The translations under genes and the position numbers were made by a program. DNA of 64,000 nucleotides from Rhodobacteraceae bacterium S2214 (GTDB lineage Bacteria; Pseudomonadota; Alphaproteobacteria; Rhodobacterales; Rhodobacteraceae). This document shows, piece by piece, positions 50,743-59,689 of this stretch (position 1 is its first letter; each line of letters begins with the position of its first letter). Below the pieces are notes generated by a model. That model had not been told where the DNA came from. It ran no database searches and was given only the letters and a program-made list of their open reading frames with translations. The stretch is taken from assembly GCA_025141675.1 (NCBI GenBank), contig CP081161.1, positions 1,400,001 through 1,464,000 on the forward strand, written 5' to 3'.

Positions 50743-51389
50743 ACAGGCGGTTTTGCTTTTTCGAGGTAGGCGTCCATCGCGGGTTTGTAAGCGATCAGTT
50801 CTTTCGCGACTTCGGGAAATCCGCGCAGACGCGCATCATAGGCCAGTACCGCTTCGGGCCACTTGATCGGCAGGTCGATGGCGGTTTCAAACGCTTTGAT
50901 CCATGCGAAGGTCACGGCAAAGCCGCAGTCACACATCCACAACGTATCGCGATCCAGCGGGTCGGTGGACAGCAGTAGCGCCAGTGACGCGAGGTGTTTG
51001 GAAATGGCCGCACCACCTGCATTCACGGCGTCGACATCGCGGGTGGCATAGGCCACTTGCGGATAAATAGCCCGGACAGCGGGTTCCAACCGCGTGTCGT
51101 GCATCCTGCTCTTTTCGCGGGCCTTGGCGCGCAGCTGCATATTGGCGGGCAGCATCGGGACATCCGGAAAAGCGTCTTCGATGTATTCTGCGATGGCTTC
51201 TGAATCGGCAAGCACGAGGTCATCGTGGATCATTGCCGGCAGATTGCCGGACGGGATCAACGCCTTGTATTCCGCCGATCCGTACCCACCCGGAGGCGGC
51301 AATTCCGTAAATTCCACACCCTTGTGGCGCAGCAAAATCCGCAGTTTTGCGTTATAAACGGAAACCGGAACGGCGTAGATCGTCAGCAT
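50739..51389 (-). CDS. Glutathione S-transferase family protein
   Basis: A 216-residue GST. The N-terminal thioredoxin-like domain starts MLTIYAVPVSVYNAKLRILL, in which VYNAKLR is the glutathione-site loop, followed by IPSGNLPAMIHDDLVLADSEAIAEYIED (cis-Pro and the Glu-Ser pair). The C-terminal helical domain has FDCGFAVTFAWIKAFE. Substrate unknown. The ATG at 51389 is chosen because upstream residues do not belong to the fold. It converges with modC, and a strong hairpin separates its promoter side from the substrate-binding-protein gene. Confidence 0.9.
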   Translation of the reverse strand: MLTIYAVPVSVYNAKLRILLRHKGVEFTELPPPGGYGSAEYKALIPSGNLPAMIHDDLVLADSEAIAEYIEDAFPDVPMLPANMQLRAKAREKSRMHDTRLEPAVRAIYPQVAYATRDVDAVNAGGAAISKHLASLALLLSTDPLDRDTLWMCDCGFAVTFAWIKAFETAIDLPIKWPEAVLAYDARLRGFPEVAKELIAYKPAMDAYLEKAKPPV

Positions 51390-51407
51390 CGTGATATCCT
51401 TCAATGC

Positions 51408-51436
51408 AAAGGCCGACCGCAATCATACGGTCGGCC
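51408..51436 (-). terminator. Terminator after the amino-acid-binding-protein gene
   Basis: GGCCGACCG (51411-51419) and CGGTCGGCC (51428-51436) are a perfect 9-bp inverted repeat around an 8-nt loop. On the reverse strand TTTGC follows. It lies 21 bp after the stop of the gene at 51457-52236. Confidence 0.65.
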
Positions 51437-51456
51437 CATTGTTCGAAAAGGTAAGA

Positions 51457-52236
51457 TTATTCAGCCAAAAGCTGCCATTTCACGCCCAGCTCATCGAAAA
51501 AGCCCTGTTCTTGTTTCAGGGTAATCCATGTGTTCACGTAGTTGATCCACACCTGATCGTCCTGCGGCAACAGCATCGCGATTGGTGTCGGCGCGCGGCC
51601 TGCGTCCACAGGTACGATCATCAGTTCATCGTATTGCGCGACCAGTTTGTTGGCCTCGACGTTGGATGTGATGCTGGCATCTGCGCGGCCAACCAGCACT
51701 TCTTGGAAGTCGCGGGCAGGGGCTTCGACAATGCGGTGCTCTGCGTCTGGGAAGAAATCCTTAACCTGTGCTTCTTGGGTCGTGCCAAGTGTTGCTGCGA
51801 CAGAAACGTCCGCCATGTTCAGGCTGTCCCATGACGTGAAGCGTTCAGCGTTTTCTTTCAGCGTCAGTGGCACAGTCGCCAATGAGAAATAGCTGTCGGA
51901 ATACCCTGCGGCCTTTGCACGGGACGGGGAAACAGAGGCAGAGCCAGTGATGTGGTACTGACCTGCGGTGACGCCGCTGACCAATGTTTTCCAATCTGTC
52001 GCGACGAATTCAACTTCGACACCCAGATCTGCGGCAAGCGCTGTCATCACGTCGATGTCGTAGCCGGTGTAAGAATTTGTGGCGACGTCTTTCATTGTCA
52101 TCGGGTTCCAGTCGCCTGTTGTGCCGACTTTCAACACGCCTTCGCTAAGGATGTCGTTCAACGCAGATTGCGCTGTCGCAGACACGGTGCTGGCAGCAAG
52201 CACGACAGTCGCGGCCGCAATTTTGAAGAATTTCAT
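51457..52236 (-). CDS. Amino-acid ABC transporter substrate-binding protein
   Basis: A 259-residue periplasmic receptor with a clear signal peptide ([20 protein letters not shown] then ATAQ). It has the SBP family 3 fold: [35 protein letters not shown] and a C-terminal [18 protein letters not shown]. The VGTTGDxxP start resembles the cyclohexadienyl dehydratase-like group of SBPs, but the divergently encoded polar amino-acid ATPase and permease make a transport role far more likely. Divergent spacing is 127 bp. Confidence 0.9.
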   Translation of the reverse strand: MKFFKIAAATVVLAASTVSATAQSALNDILSEGVLKVGTTGDWNPMTMKDVATNSYTGYDIDVMTALAADLGVEVEFVATDWKTLVSGVTAGQYHITGSASVSPSRAKAAGYSDSYFSLATVPLTLKENAERFTSWDSLNMADVSVAATLGTTQEAQVKDFFPDAEHRIVEAPARDFQEVLVGRADASITSNVEANKLVAQYDELMIVPVDAGRAPTPIAMLLPQDDQVWINYVNTWITLKQEQGFFDELGVKWQLLAE

Positions 52237-52363
52237 GGGGTTTCCCTTTTCGTTTGAACGTTGCTACCTAGTTTGCCTGACACAGGCGGCAATGCAAAGT
52301 GCTGACACTTTTTACTTGCGCTATCCCCGGTCACGGCTGCGTGATCTGATCAAGGACGACCCG

Positions 52364-53113
52364 ATGACCGACGCCAAGCCGCCCATTATTACGATGAAAG
52401 ATGTGTCCAAGTTCTTTGGTGATTTCCAAGCCTTGAAGGGCGTGAACCTTGACGTGGCGCTGGGTGAACGGGTGGTCGTGTGCGGGCCGTCAGGGTCCGG
52501 AAAGTCCACCTTGATCCGCTGTATCAACCGTTTGGAGGCGCATGAAAGCGGCGAGATCACGGTCGATGGGACGGTGTTAACCGATAAGCCTGAAAGTCTG
52601 GACAAGATCCGCGGGACTGTCGGCATGGTCTTTCAGCAGTTCAATTTGTTCCCGCATCTGACCGTTCTTGAAAACCTCACGCTTGGTCCGCGCCGTGTGC
52701 TGGGCCTGTCCGTAGAAGAGGCGAATGCGCGGGGGATGAAATACCTAGAACGCGTGCAAATCCCTGATCAGGCAGGTAAATTCCCGCGGCAGCTGTCGGG
52801 TGGGCAACAGCAACGCGTCGCCATTGCGCGGTCGTTATGTATGGAACCACGCATTTTGTTGTTTGATGAACCGACGTCTGCGCTCGACCCCGAAATGATT
52901 GCTGAAGTGTTGGATGTGATGACAGAACTCGCGTCATCGGGCATGACCATGATCGTCGTGACCCACGAGATGGGGTTCGCCCGCAAGGTTGCCGATACGA
53001 TGGTGTTTATGGACAAGGGTGAAATCGTCGAAGTCGGCGCGCCCGAAGACGTGTTCACCGCACCAAAATCGCAGCGTTTTGCGACTTTCCTACAGCAAAT
53101 TTTGAACCACTAG
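52364..53113 (+). CDS. Polar amino-acid ABC transporter ATP-binding protein
   Basis: The 249-residue ATPase of an amino-acid importer (HisP/GlnQ type). Walker A is [19 protein letters not shown] near residue 40, the signature [16 protein letters not shown] near 140, and Walker [16 protein letters not shown]. The H-loop is [20 protein letters not shown]. The ATG at 52364 follows AAGGACG; a long upstream open frame is antisense to the binding-protein gene. The permease gene starts 10 bp later and a MATE gene follows, so this is a three-gene operon. Confidence 0.95.
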   Translation: MTDAKPPIITMKDVSKFFGDFQALKGVNLDVALGERVVVCGPSGSGKSTLIRCINRLEAHESGEITVDGTVLTDKPESLDKIRGTVGMVFQQFNLFPHLTVLENLTLGPRRVLGLSVEEANARGMKYLERVQIPDQAGKFPRQLSGGQQQRVAIARSLCMEPRILLFDEPTSALDPEMIAEVLDVMTELASSGMTMIVVTHEMGFARKVADTMVFMDKGEIVEVGAPEDVFTAPKSQRFATFLQQILNH

Positions 53114-53123
53114 GGGCCGCAAG

Positions 53124-53858
53124 ATGAAACGTTTGATGATCTTCGCAGCGCTGATCGCCCTTGCTGGATGTTCCGGCAACTGGGGGTGGTACGTGGTGGA
53201 TCCGACAACCCCTAAGGGGCTGATAAACCTAAAATTCATGCTGTCCGGCATGTATTATACGATCCTGCTGTCGGTGACGGCGATCTCGATTTCGGTGGTG
53301 GTAGGCCTGTTGGTCGCCCTGCCGGGGTTGTCCCAGAAAAAGGGATGGCGGCGGTTCAACCGGACCTACGTCGAAATCGTGCGGGCGGTGCCCATCTTGG
53401 TGCTGATCCTGTGGGTCTATTACGGGTTGCCGACGTTGTCTGGCATCACGCTGAATGTCTTTTGGGCAGGTGTTCTGGCGCTCGCGCTATCCGATAGCGC
53501 ATTCCAAGCCGAGATTTTCCGGGGCGGCATCCAGTCCATCGCACGCGGACAATATGAGGCAGCGCAGTCCATATCGCTGAACTACCGCGACACGATGCGT
53601 TACGTGATCTTACCACAGGCGATCCGCCGTATCTTGCCCGCGTTGGGTAACCAATTGGTTTACATGTTGAAAATGTCGTCGCTGGTGTCCGTCATCGGCA
53701 TGCAAGAACTGACGCGAAAGGCGAATGAGTTATCGGTGTCAGAATACCGACCGCTGGAAATCTACACGGTGCTGGTGCTCGAATACCTCGTTCTGATCCT
53801 GATCGTATCGGCTGGCGTGCGCTGGTTGGAACGCCGCATGCAAGCGTCGGAAGCATGA
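53124..53858 (+). CDS. Amino-acid ABC transporter permease with lipobox-like N-terminus
   Basis: A 244-residue permease of the polar amino-acid type: the EAA motif is QYEAAQSISLNYRDTMRYV with the following LPQAIRRILPALGNQLV, and EIVRAVPILVLILWVYYGLP is the family's RAVP motif. The start MKRLMIFAALIALAGCSGN looks exactly like a lipoprotein signal with Cys16 in LAGC, which is unusual for a permease; the first true membrane segment of the permease core comes after about residue 35. It may be cleaved and lipidated, or simply be a hydrophobic helix ending in Cys. The stop overlaps the MATE start by 4 bp. Confidence 0.9.
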   Translation: MKRLMIFAALIALAGCSGNWGWYVVDPTTPKGLINLKFMLSGMYYTILLSVTAISISVVVGLLVALPGLSQKKGWRRFNRTYVEIVRAVPILVLILWVYYGLPTLSGITLNVFWAGVLALALSDSAFQAEIFRGGIQSIARGQYEAAQSISLNYRDTMRYVILPQAIRRILPALGNQLVYMLKMSSLVSVIGMQELTRKANELSVSEYRPLEIYTVLVLEYLVLILIVSAGVRWLERRMQASEA

Positions 53859-55222
53859 GCAGCGCGCGCGACCTTGATCTGACGTCGGGTGGACTGGTCG
53901 GCCATTTCCGAACGCTCGCGATCCCTGCGGCCTTCGGGATGCTGTTTTCCACGCTGTATAACGTCGTCGATGTCTACTGGGCGGGGCGGTTGTCGACCGA
54001 AGCGCAAGCGGGGCTGTCGATCGGGTTTCAAGCGTTCTTTATCATGATGGCGGTCGGATTTGGTCTTGGCTCTGCCATGTCGGCGTTGGTGAGCAACGCG
54101 AAGGGTGGGAAGAACAACAGCGAAGCGCGTAAGTTCACGGCGCAGGGCATCACATTTGGCGTGATTGCGACCGCCACACTGATGGTCATCGGCTGGATCG
54201 GCGGGCCGTATCTGATTGCGCTTGTTTCCGAACCGGGAGGTTATCGTGACGCTGCAACCGGTTATTTTCGTTGGCTGATATTCTCGCTTCCCGGTTTCAT
54301 GCTGGCTTATGGCATCAATGGTGTTCTGCAAGCCCATGGCGACACGGTCACATTGCAACGCGGGCTGATGGTCGCGTTTTTTGTGAACATCGGGCTGAAC
54401 CCGCTGCTGATGTTTGGCGTACCGGGTATCTGGGACGGGCTAGGGTTCAACGGCATCGCGTTGGCCACTGTGATCAGCCAAACAGGCGTGATGCTGTGGG
54501 TGATGTGGCAGGTTTTCGACCTTGAAATTATGGACGGCATCAAGCGTGTGGAATTCATCCCCGACGCCACCAAAATACGCGAAATCACCGTGCAACTCTT
54601 GCCCGCAAGCACCGCGATGATGGTCATGTTCGTCTCGGGCTTTGTTGTGCAATACGCGTTGAAAGGGTTTGGCGAACATGCAATTGCGGCCTACGGGGTC
54701 GCGCTGCGGATCGAACAAATCCTGCTCCTGCCGGTCCTTGGCATGACCGGTGCGCTTTTGCCGATTATCGGGCAGAACTTTGGCGCATCCAACCCTGATC
54801 GCGTACGCGAAGCGTTGTTTCTGTGTTGGAAGATCGGCTTTGCCATGACGCTGATCGCGACGCCCGCACTCTGGTTCGGGGGGCGATTTGCGATGGGGCT
54901 ATTCACAGATGATCCGGATGTGATTGACGTTGGCGTCAGCTACCTGCGGGTCGATAGTTTTCTGTTCCCGATCTACATGATGTTGTTTTCGATCAATTCC
55001 TTCTTGCAAGGATTAAAGAAACCGATCTGGACCCTGTGGATTAGCGTCTATCGCCAAGGCATTGGGATCGCGTTGTTTATTTGGATCTATGTCGGCTTGA
55101 TGGGCTTTGACGTCTGGGGCGTCTGGTTCGGCATCGGCACGGCGGTCACGACAGGTTGGATCATCGCACTGGCCGTGGCGCACGGCATCGCAAAACGTGA
55201 AATCGGCGGGTTGCGCGGCTAG
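53855..55222 (+). CDS. MATE-family efflux transporter
   Basis: A 455-residue multidrug/cation exporter with 12 helices. Family features are VGHFRTLAIPAAFGMLFSTLYNVVDVYWAG, QAFFIMMAVGFGLGSAMSALVSNAKGG, and the second half GMTGALLPIIGQNFGASNPDRVREAL. The ATG (53855) forms ATGA with the permease stop, so it is translated together with the amino-acid ABC system; that raises the possibility that it exports a related compound, but this is inference. The TAG shares CTAG with convergent putR. Confidence 0.93.
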   Translation: MSSARDLDLTSGGLVGHFRTLAIPAAFGMLFSTLYNVVDVYWAGRLSTEAQAGLSIGFQAFFIMMAVGFGLGSAMSALVSNAKGGKNNSEARKFTAQGITFGVIATATLMVIGWIGGPYLIALVSEPGGYRDAATGYFRWLIFSLPGFMLAYGINGVLQAHGDTVTLQRGLMVAFFVNIGLNPLLMFGVPGIWDGLGFNGIALATVISQTGVMLWVMWQVFDLEIMDGIKRVEFIPDATKIREITVQLLPASTAMMVMFVSGFVVQYALKGFGEHAIAAYGVALRIEQILLLPVLGMTGALLPIIGQNFGASNPDRVREALFLCWKIGFAMTLIATPALWFGGRFAMGLFTDDPDVIDVGVSYLRVDSFLFPIYMMLFSINSFLQGLKKPIWTLWISVYRQGIGIALFIWIYVGLMGFDVWGVWFGIGTAVTTGWIIALAVAHGIAKREIGGLRG

Positions 55223-55701
55223 AATGCTTCGTCGACGACGGACTGCATCGACACATGCGTCGATGTATTTGCGACATGTGGCAGCGCAGAAATCTTTTCG
55301 CCCAAAACACGGCGGTATTCGTGAATGTCGGCAGTGCGCACCTTCAAAAGATAGTCGAACGCACCAGCGATCATATGGCACATTTCGATTTCAGGGGTGG
55401 CGCGAACGGCATTATCGAAGGCCTGCAGCGCCTTTTCGGTCGTGTCGTTCAGTTTGACCTCTATAAAGGCCACATTGCTGCGGCCCAACTTTGCCGGGTT
55501 CACGACGGCCCGAAAACCCGTAATATAACCATTATGGATCAACCGCTTAAGCCGCACTTGGCACGGGGTTTTTGTCAGGCCAACTTTGTCCGCCAGTGCG
55601 GTCACAGAGATTCGACCGTCGCTGCGCAAGATCTTGATAATCGCGATATCGAAACGGTCTAGCTGACTTCCGTTATCTCTATTTTCGGTTTCATCGGCCA
55701 T
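55219..55701 (-). CDS. putR: Lrp/AsnC-family regulator, probable PutR
   Basis: A 160-residue Lrp-type regulator. The N-terminal HTH is RFDIAIIKILRSDGRISVTALADKVGLTKTPCQVRLKRLI and the C-terminal RAM/effector domain is NVAFIEVKLNDTTEKALQAF onward, with CHMIAGAFDYLLKVRTADI. It lies divergent from putA across 106 bp of AT-rich DNA. In Rhodobacter and Agrobacterium, PutR is an Lrp-family activator of putA that responds to proline; the position and type fit that role. Confidence 0.88.
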   Translation of the reverse strand: MADETENRDNGSQLDRFDIAIIKILRSDGRISVTALADKVGLTKTPCQVRLKRLIHNGYITGFRAVVNPAKLGRSNVAFIEVKLNDTTEKALQAFDNAVRATPEIEMCHMIAGAFDYLLKVRTADIHEYRRVLGEKISALPHVANTSTHVSMQSVVDEAF

Positions 55702-55807
55702 GGTTGTTCCAATATTTGGTTTTTTATCTCGTCCATTTCGATATTCTAGGCTGAACGACTTTTTGCCTTATGCTATGTTTTGACTACTCTTATCAAGGTT
55801 TTTAGAC
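55702..55807. promoter_or_regulatory. Divergent putR-putA control region
   Basis: This 106-bp AT-rich gap carries short runs such as TTTTTTATC and TTTTGACTACTC near 55775-55795. No single promoter pair fits well. The AT-richness is normal for Lrp-type binding regions; I cannot place the exact sites. Confidence 0.4.
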
Positions 55808-58800
55808 ATGAATGACCTCTCAACCCTGCGTCAGAAAATCCGTGCGGACCATCTGCGTGACGAAGATGCCGTACTGGCCGAATTGCAAGAACGTGCTGAT
55901 TTTTCAGATACTTTCCGTGCTGACGCCGTACGGCGCGGCACGCGGTTTGTCGAAGCCATCCGCAACGACAGTAAGCCGGGATTGATGGAGGTCTTTCTGG
56001 CCGAATATGGCCTTTCCACAGACGAAGGCATCGCGCTGATGTGTTTGGCCGAGGCATTGTTGCGTGTCCCTGACGAGGACACGATTGACGCGTTGATCGA
56101 AGACAAGATCGCGCCATCCGCGTGGGGCGAACATCTTGGAAAATCAAGCTCTTCGCTGGTGAACGCGTCGACGTGGGCCTTGATGCTGACAGGCAAGGTT
56201 TTGCAAGACGGCACGGGCATGGCAGGGGTTCTACGATCCGCCGTCAAACGGTTGGGCGAACCCGTGATCCGCGTGGCTGTATCACGCGCGATGAAGGAAC
56301 TTGGTGCGCAGTTTGTGTTGGGCGAAACGATCGAAAAAGCGCTGGAACGGGGCAGGGCGCGCGAAAAACAGGGCTACACTTTTTCTTATGATATGCTGGG
56401 CGAAGCGGCGTTGACTGCAGCGGACGCACAGGATTATTTTGACGCCTACGCTGATGCGATCAAGGCGCTCGCAAGCGAATGCACATCTGAAGATATCCGC
56501 GAAAACCCCGGTATTTCGATCAAGCTGTCCGCGCTTCATCCACGTTATGAGGTTGGCCAGCGTGACCGCGTAATGACGGAACTGACAGAACGTACGTTAG
56601 CGCTTGCCAAGATGGCGCGCGACGCGGGCATGGGGTTGAACATCGATGCAGAAGAGGCTGACAGACTTGATCTTTCTCTTGATGTGATCGCGCAGGTTTT
56701 GTCGAATGAAGCGCTAAAGGGCTGGGACGGTTTCGGTGTTGTCGTGCAGGCATACGGGAAACGGGCGTCGGGCGTAATCGACTTCCTTTACGGGATCGCG
56801 GCTGATCTGGACCGCAAAATCATGGTACGGCTTGTGAAGGGCGCGTATTGGGACACCGAAATCAAGCGGGCCCAAGTTGAAGGGCTGCGCGGCTTTCCTG
56901 TGTTTACCCAAAAGGCGGCGACGGACGTGTCGTATATTTGCTGTGCCAAGCAATTGCTGGGGCTGACCGACCGGATTTATCCGCAGTTCGCCACGCATAA
57001 CGCGCATTCGGTTGCGGCGATTTTTGAAGTCGGGGCAGATCCGAAAACCTATGAATTCCAACGGCTTCACGGCATGGGCGAAGCGTTGCACGACGTTGTT
57101 CTGAAGCAGAACCAAACACGTTGCCGCATCTATGCACCTGTTGGGGCCCACGAAGATTTGCTCGCCTATCTTGTGCGCCGATTGTTGGAAAACGGCGCGA
57201 ACAGTTCTTTTGTTAACCAGATCGTAGACGAAGATGTGCCGCCCGCTGAAGTCGCAGCTGACCCGTTCGCGGCAATTGTGAAGGGGCGGCAATCGGTTCT
57301 AGCGCCTGCCGATCTATACGCACCTGAGCGTCCGAATTCCAAAGGCTGGGATTTGCATGATCAGGATGATCTGGACGCGATCGAAGAAGCACGCGGCGCG
57401 TATGCCACAACAAAGTGGCGTGTTGGGCCGATTGTGGCAGCCGAAAGTTCGAATGGTGAAACAGTTGCCGTTCAAAATCCGGCAAGACCTGCGGACTTGG
57501 TCGGATTAGTACAATTCAGTTCTGAAGAAACGGTACAAACAGCGATCGACGATGCCCGCAAATGGGACGCGCCGGCCATCGAACGTGCTGCGATTTTGAA
57601 CAAAGCGGCCGATCTGTATGAGCAGAACTTTGGCGCATTTTTCGCGTTATTGGCACGCGAAGCGGGCAAAACCCAAATGGACGCGATTGCGGAATTACGC
57701 GAAGCGGTCGATTTCTTACGCTACTATGCGGCGCGTGCGGTCGAATTGGATCGGCCTGCGCGCGGGATCATCACGTGCATTTCGCCTTGGAATTTCCCGC
57801 TCGCGATCTTCACGGGGCAGATCAGCGCGGCATTGGCCGCTGGGAACGGCGTGCTCGCAAAACCCGCGGAATCCACCACCTTGACCGGTGTTTTTGCAAC
57901 CCAATTGCTGCACGAAGCAGGGGTTCCGGTCGCGGTGCTCCAACTACTGCCGGGGGAAGGGCATGATGTCGGAACATGGTTAACGGGATCAGCGAAAGTC
58001 GATGGCGTTTGTTTCACGGGTTCAACGCGCACCGCTCAAGCCATTAACCGTAATATGGCGCAAAACATGTCACCAACCGCGCCGCTGATTGCTGAAACAG
58101 GTGGGCTGAACGCGATGATCGTGGACAGCACCGCGCTACCAGAACAGGCCGTGCGCGATATCGTGGCATCAGCGTTTCAGTCCGCAGGGCAAAGGTGTTC
58201 CGCGCTTCGCGTTCTGTATTTACAAGAAGACATCGCAGATCCGTTTCTCAAAATGCTCTTCGGGGCCATTGATGAATTGGTCATTGGTGATCCATGGCAC
58301 CTGAAGACAGACGTTGGACCACTGATTAACCAAACCGCGAAAAAAGGCATCGAGGCGCATGTTAACCCTTATGGGCAAGCAGGGCGGGTTTTGAAGCACG
58401 TGCGTTTCCCTGCAGAAGGTCATTTTGTCCCGACATGTGTCATTCAAATCGACAGTATTCGTGATCTGAAAGAAGAAGTCTTTGGCCCGATCTTACATGT
58501 TGTGCGTTACAAGGCCGACGACCTTGATCAGGTGATTGCGGACATCAATGCGACCGGTTTTGGGCTAACATTCGGCATTCACACGCGGATCGATGATCGC
58601 GTGACCGAGGTCACCAACAAAGTAAACGTCGGGAATATCTACGTGAATCGCAACCAGATCGGTGCGGTTGTTGGATCGCAACCCTTTGGCGGTGAAGGGC
58701 TTTCCGGAACCAGCCCGAAGGCGGGCGGCCCCGATTACGTCAAACGGTTTACCGATCCGGGACGCGTTGCGTTGAACGGTGATCTGGCTGCAGCATCGCA

Positions 58801-59236
58801 GGGAAGCGCGCAAAACGGGTTGGATGATATCGACGTGCCAACAACGGCCTTAACCGCCACCGCTTTGCCGGGCCCGACAGGGGAATCGAACATGCTGTCG
58901 GTTTATGGTCGCGGAAAAGTTCTCTGCCTCGGACCGGGGCAGGCGGCAGCTGATGACCAAGCAAACATCGCAAGGGCCGCTGGTTGTGCCGCCGCGATCT
59001 TGCCTGACGGCATTACGCCTGACGCCCTGACGGCTTTGACCGGTTTGGATGCGGTCGTATCTTATGCAGACGAGGAGACGTTGAAATCGTACCGCGCGGC
59101 CTTGGCGGCAAGGGATGGAAAGCTGATCCCGTTGTTTGCCGAAAAGGACTTGAACGAACGGTGTAGGCTGGAACGTCACATCTGCATCGATACGACTGCG
59201 GCGGGTGGTAACGCGAGCCTGCTCGCATCGGTCTAA
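55808..59236 (+). CDS. putA: Bifunctional proline dehydrogenase / L-glutamate-gamma-semialdehyde dehydrogenase
   Basis: Oxidises proline to glutamate in two steps. The 1,142-residue protein has a proline dehydrogenase barrel from about residue 60 to 470 (NPGISIKLSALHPRY, FGVVVQAYGKRA, MVRLVKGAYWD and RRLLENGANSSFVNQI) and an aldehyde dehydrogenase domain from about 540 to 1,000 (CISPWNFPLAIF, CFTGSTRTAQAI, and the catalytic Cys in SAGQRCSALRVL). The usual N-terminal RHH DNA-binding domain of enteric PutA is absent, so it is not self-repressing; the divergent Lrp-type PutR should control it. A GC-rich hairpin (59263-59289) follows, without a T-run. Confidence 0.96.
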   Translation: MNDLSTLRQKIRADHLRDEDAVLAELQERADFSDTFRADAVRRGTRFVEAIRNDSKPGLMEVFLAEYGLSTDEGIALMCLAEALLRVPDEDTIDALIEDKIAPSAWGEHLGKSSSSLVNASTWALMLTGKVLQDGTGMAGVLRSAVKRLGEPVIRVAVSRAMKELGAQFVLGETIEKALERGRAREKQGYTFSYDMLGEAALTAADAQDYFDAYADAIKALASECTSEDIRENPGISIKLSALHPRYEVGQRDRVMTELTERTLALAKMARDAGMGLNIDAEEADRLDLSLDVIAQVLSNEALKGWDGFGVVVQAYGKRASGVIDFLYGIAADLDRKIMVRLVKGAYWDTEIKRAQVEGLRGFPVFTQKAATDVSYICCAKQLLGLTDRIYPQFATHNAHSVAAIFEVGADPKTYEFQRLHGMGEALHDVVLKQNQTRCRIYAPVGAHEDLLAYLVRRLLENGANSSFVNQIVDEDVPPAEVAADPFAAIVKGRQSVLAPADLYAPERPNSKGWDLHDQDDLDAIEEARGAYATTKWRVGPIVAAESSNGETVAVQNPARPADLVGLVQFSSEETVQTAIDDARKWDAPAIERAAILNKAADLYEQNFGAFFALLAREAGKTQMDAIAELREAVDFLRYYAARAVELDRPARGIITCISPWNFPLAIFTGQISAALAAGNGVLAKPAESTTLTGVFATQLLHEAGVPVAVLQLLPGEGHDVGTWLTGSAKVDGVCFTGSTRTAQAINRNMAQNMSPTAPLIAETGGLNAMIVDSTALPEQAVRDIVASAFQSAGQRCSALRVLYLQEDIADPFLKMLFGAIDELVIGDPWHLKTDVGPLINQTAKKGIEAHVNPYGQAGRVLKHVRFPAEGHFVPTCVIQIDSIRDLKEEVFGPILHVVRYKADDLDQVIADINATGFGLTFGIHTRIDDRVTEVTNKVNVGNIYVNRNQIGAVVGSQPFGGEGLSGTSPKAGGPDYVKRFTDPGRVALNGDLAAASQGSAQNGLDDIDVPTTALTATALPGPTGESNMLSVYGRGKVLCLGPGQAAADDQANIARAAGCAAAILPDGITPDALTALTGLDAVVSYADEETLKSYRAALAARDGKLIPLFAEKDLNERCRLERHICIDTTAAGGNASLLASV

Positions 59237-59318
59237 GCTGCGCGTCACGACGGATTGCATGTGGGGGCGGATAACCGCTTGACGCCCCCGCACACACGCC
59301 ATAATCAAGCGCAAGGAC

Positions 59319-59392
59319 GGCGAGTTGGTAGAGTGGTTATGCAGCGGATTGCAAATCCGTGTACACCGGTTCGATTCCGGTACTCGCCTCCA
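59319..59392 (+). tRNA. tRNA-Cys (GCA)
   Basis: A 74-nt cloverleaf: the acceptor arms GGCGAGT and ACTCGCC pair perfectly, the anticodon loop TTGCAAA gives GCA, and the T arm is CCGG-TTCGATT-CCGG. U73 is the tRNA-Cys discriminator base and CCA is encoded at 59390-59392. Its 3' end faces an integrase gene, so it is probably the attachment site of the downstream island. Confidence 0.96.
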
Positions 59393-59494
59393 CACCTTTT
59401 CAATGACTTAGCAGTTTTCGCCCAAAAGGGCGCTGAAAAGTCTAAACAAATGTCTAAACATTCTGTTTTTGTTCCGTTCTCAAATTGAGAGTGG

Positions 59495-59689
59495 CTAGGC
59501 TGTCTTTTTGCCCAGAACCCAGAGCAGAAAGATTGCCAAAAACGGGCTGAAGAGAAGCGAGATGAGAACCCAAATAATGGCGCTGCGGTTTCGGTATTTA
59601 GCCATTTCAGCCGGAATTAGGATGAACAGCCAAAAGACAACCAAGAGCACCATCCCAAGAGCGAACAGGGTAACGATTGCTTCGATCAT
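59495..59689 (-). CDS. Small membrane protein, 64 aa
   Basis: A protein with two hydrophobic helices (AIVTLFALGMVLLVVFWLFI and AIIWVLISLLFSPFLAIFLL) and a KYRNRSA basic loop between them. No known family. Its ATG (59689) overlaps the integrase stop as ATGA, so it is translated after the integrase. Its role in the island is unknown. Confidence 0.65.
   Translation of the reverse strand: MIEAIVTLFALGMVLLVVFWLFILIPAEMAKYRNRSAIIWVLISLLFSPFLAIFLLWVLGKKTA

Noticed and set aside
59263..59289. GGGGGCG/CGCCCCC hairpin after putA
   Set aside because: Good stem but no T-run on either side, so not listed as a terminator.
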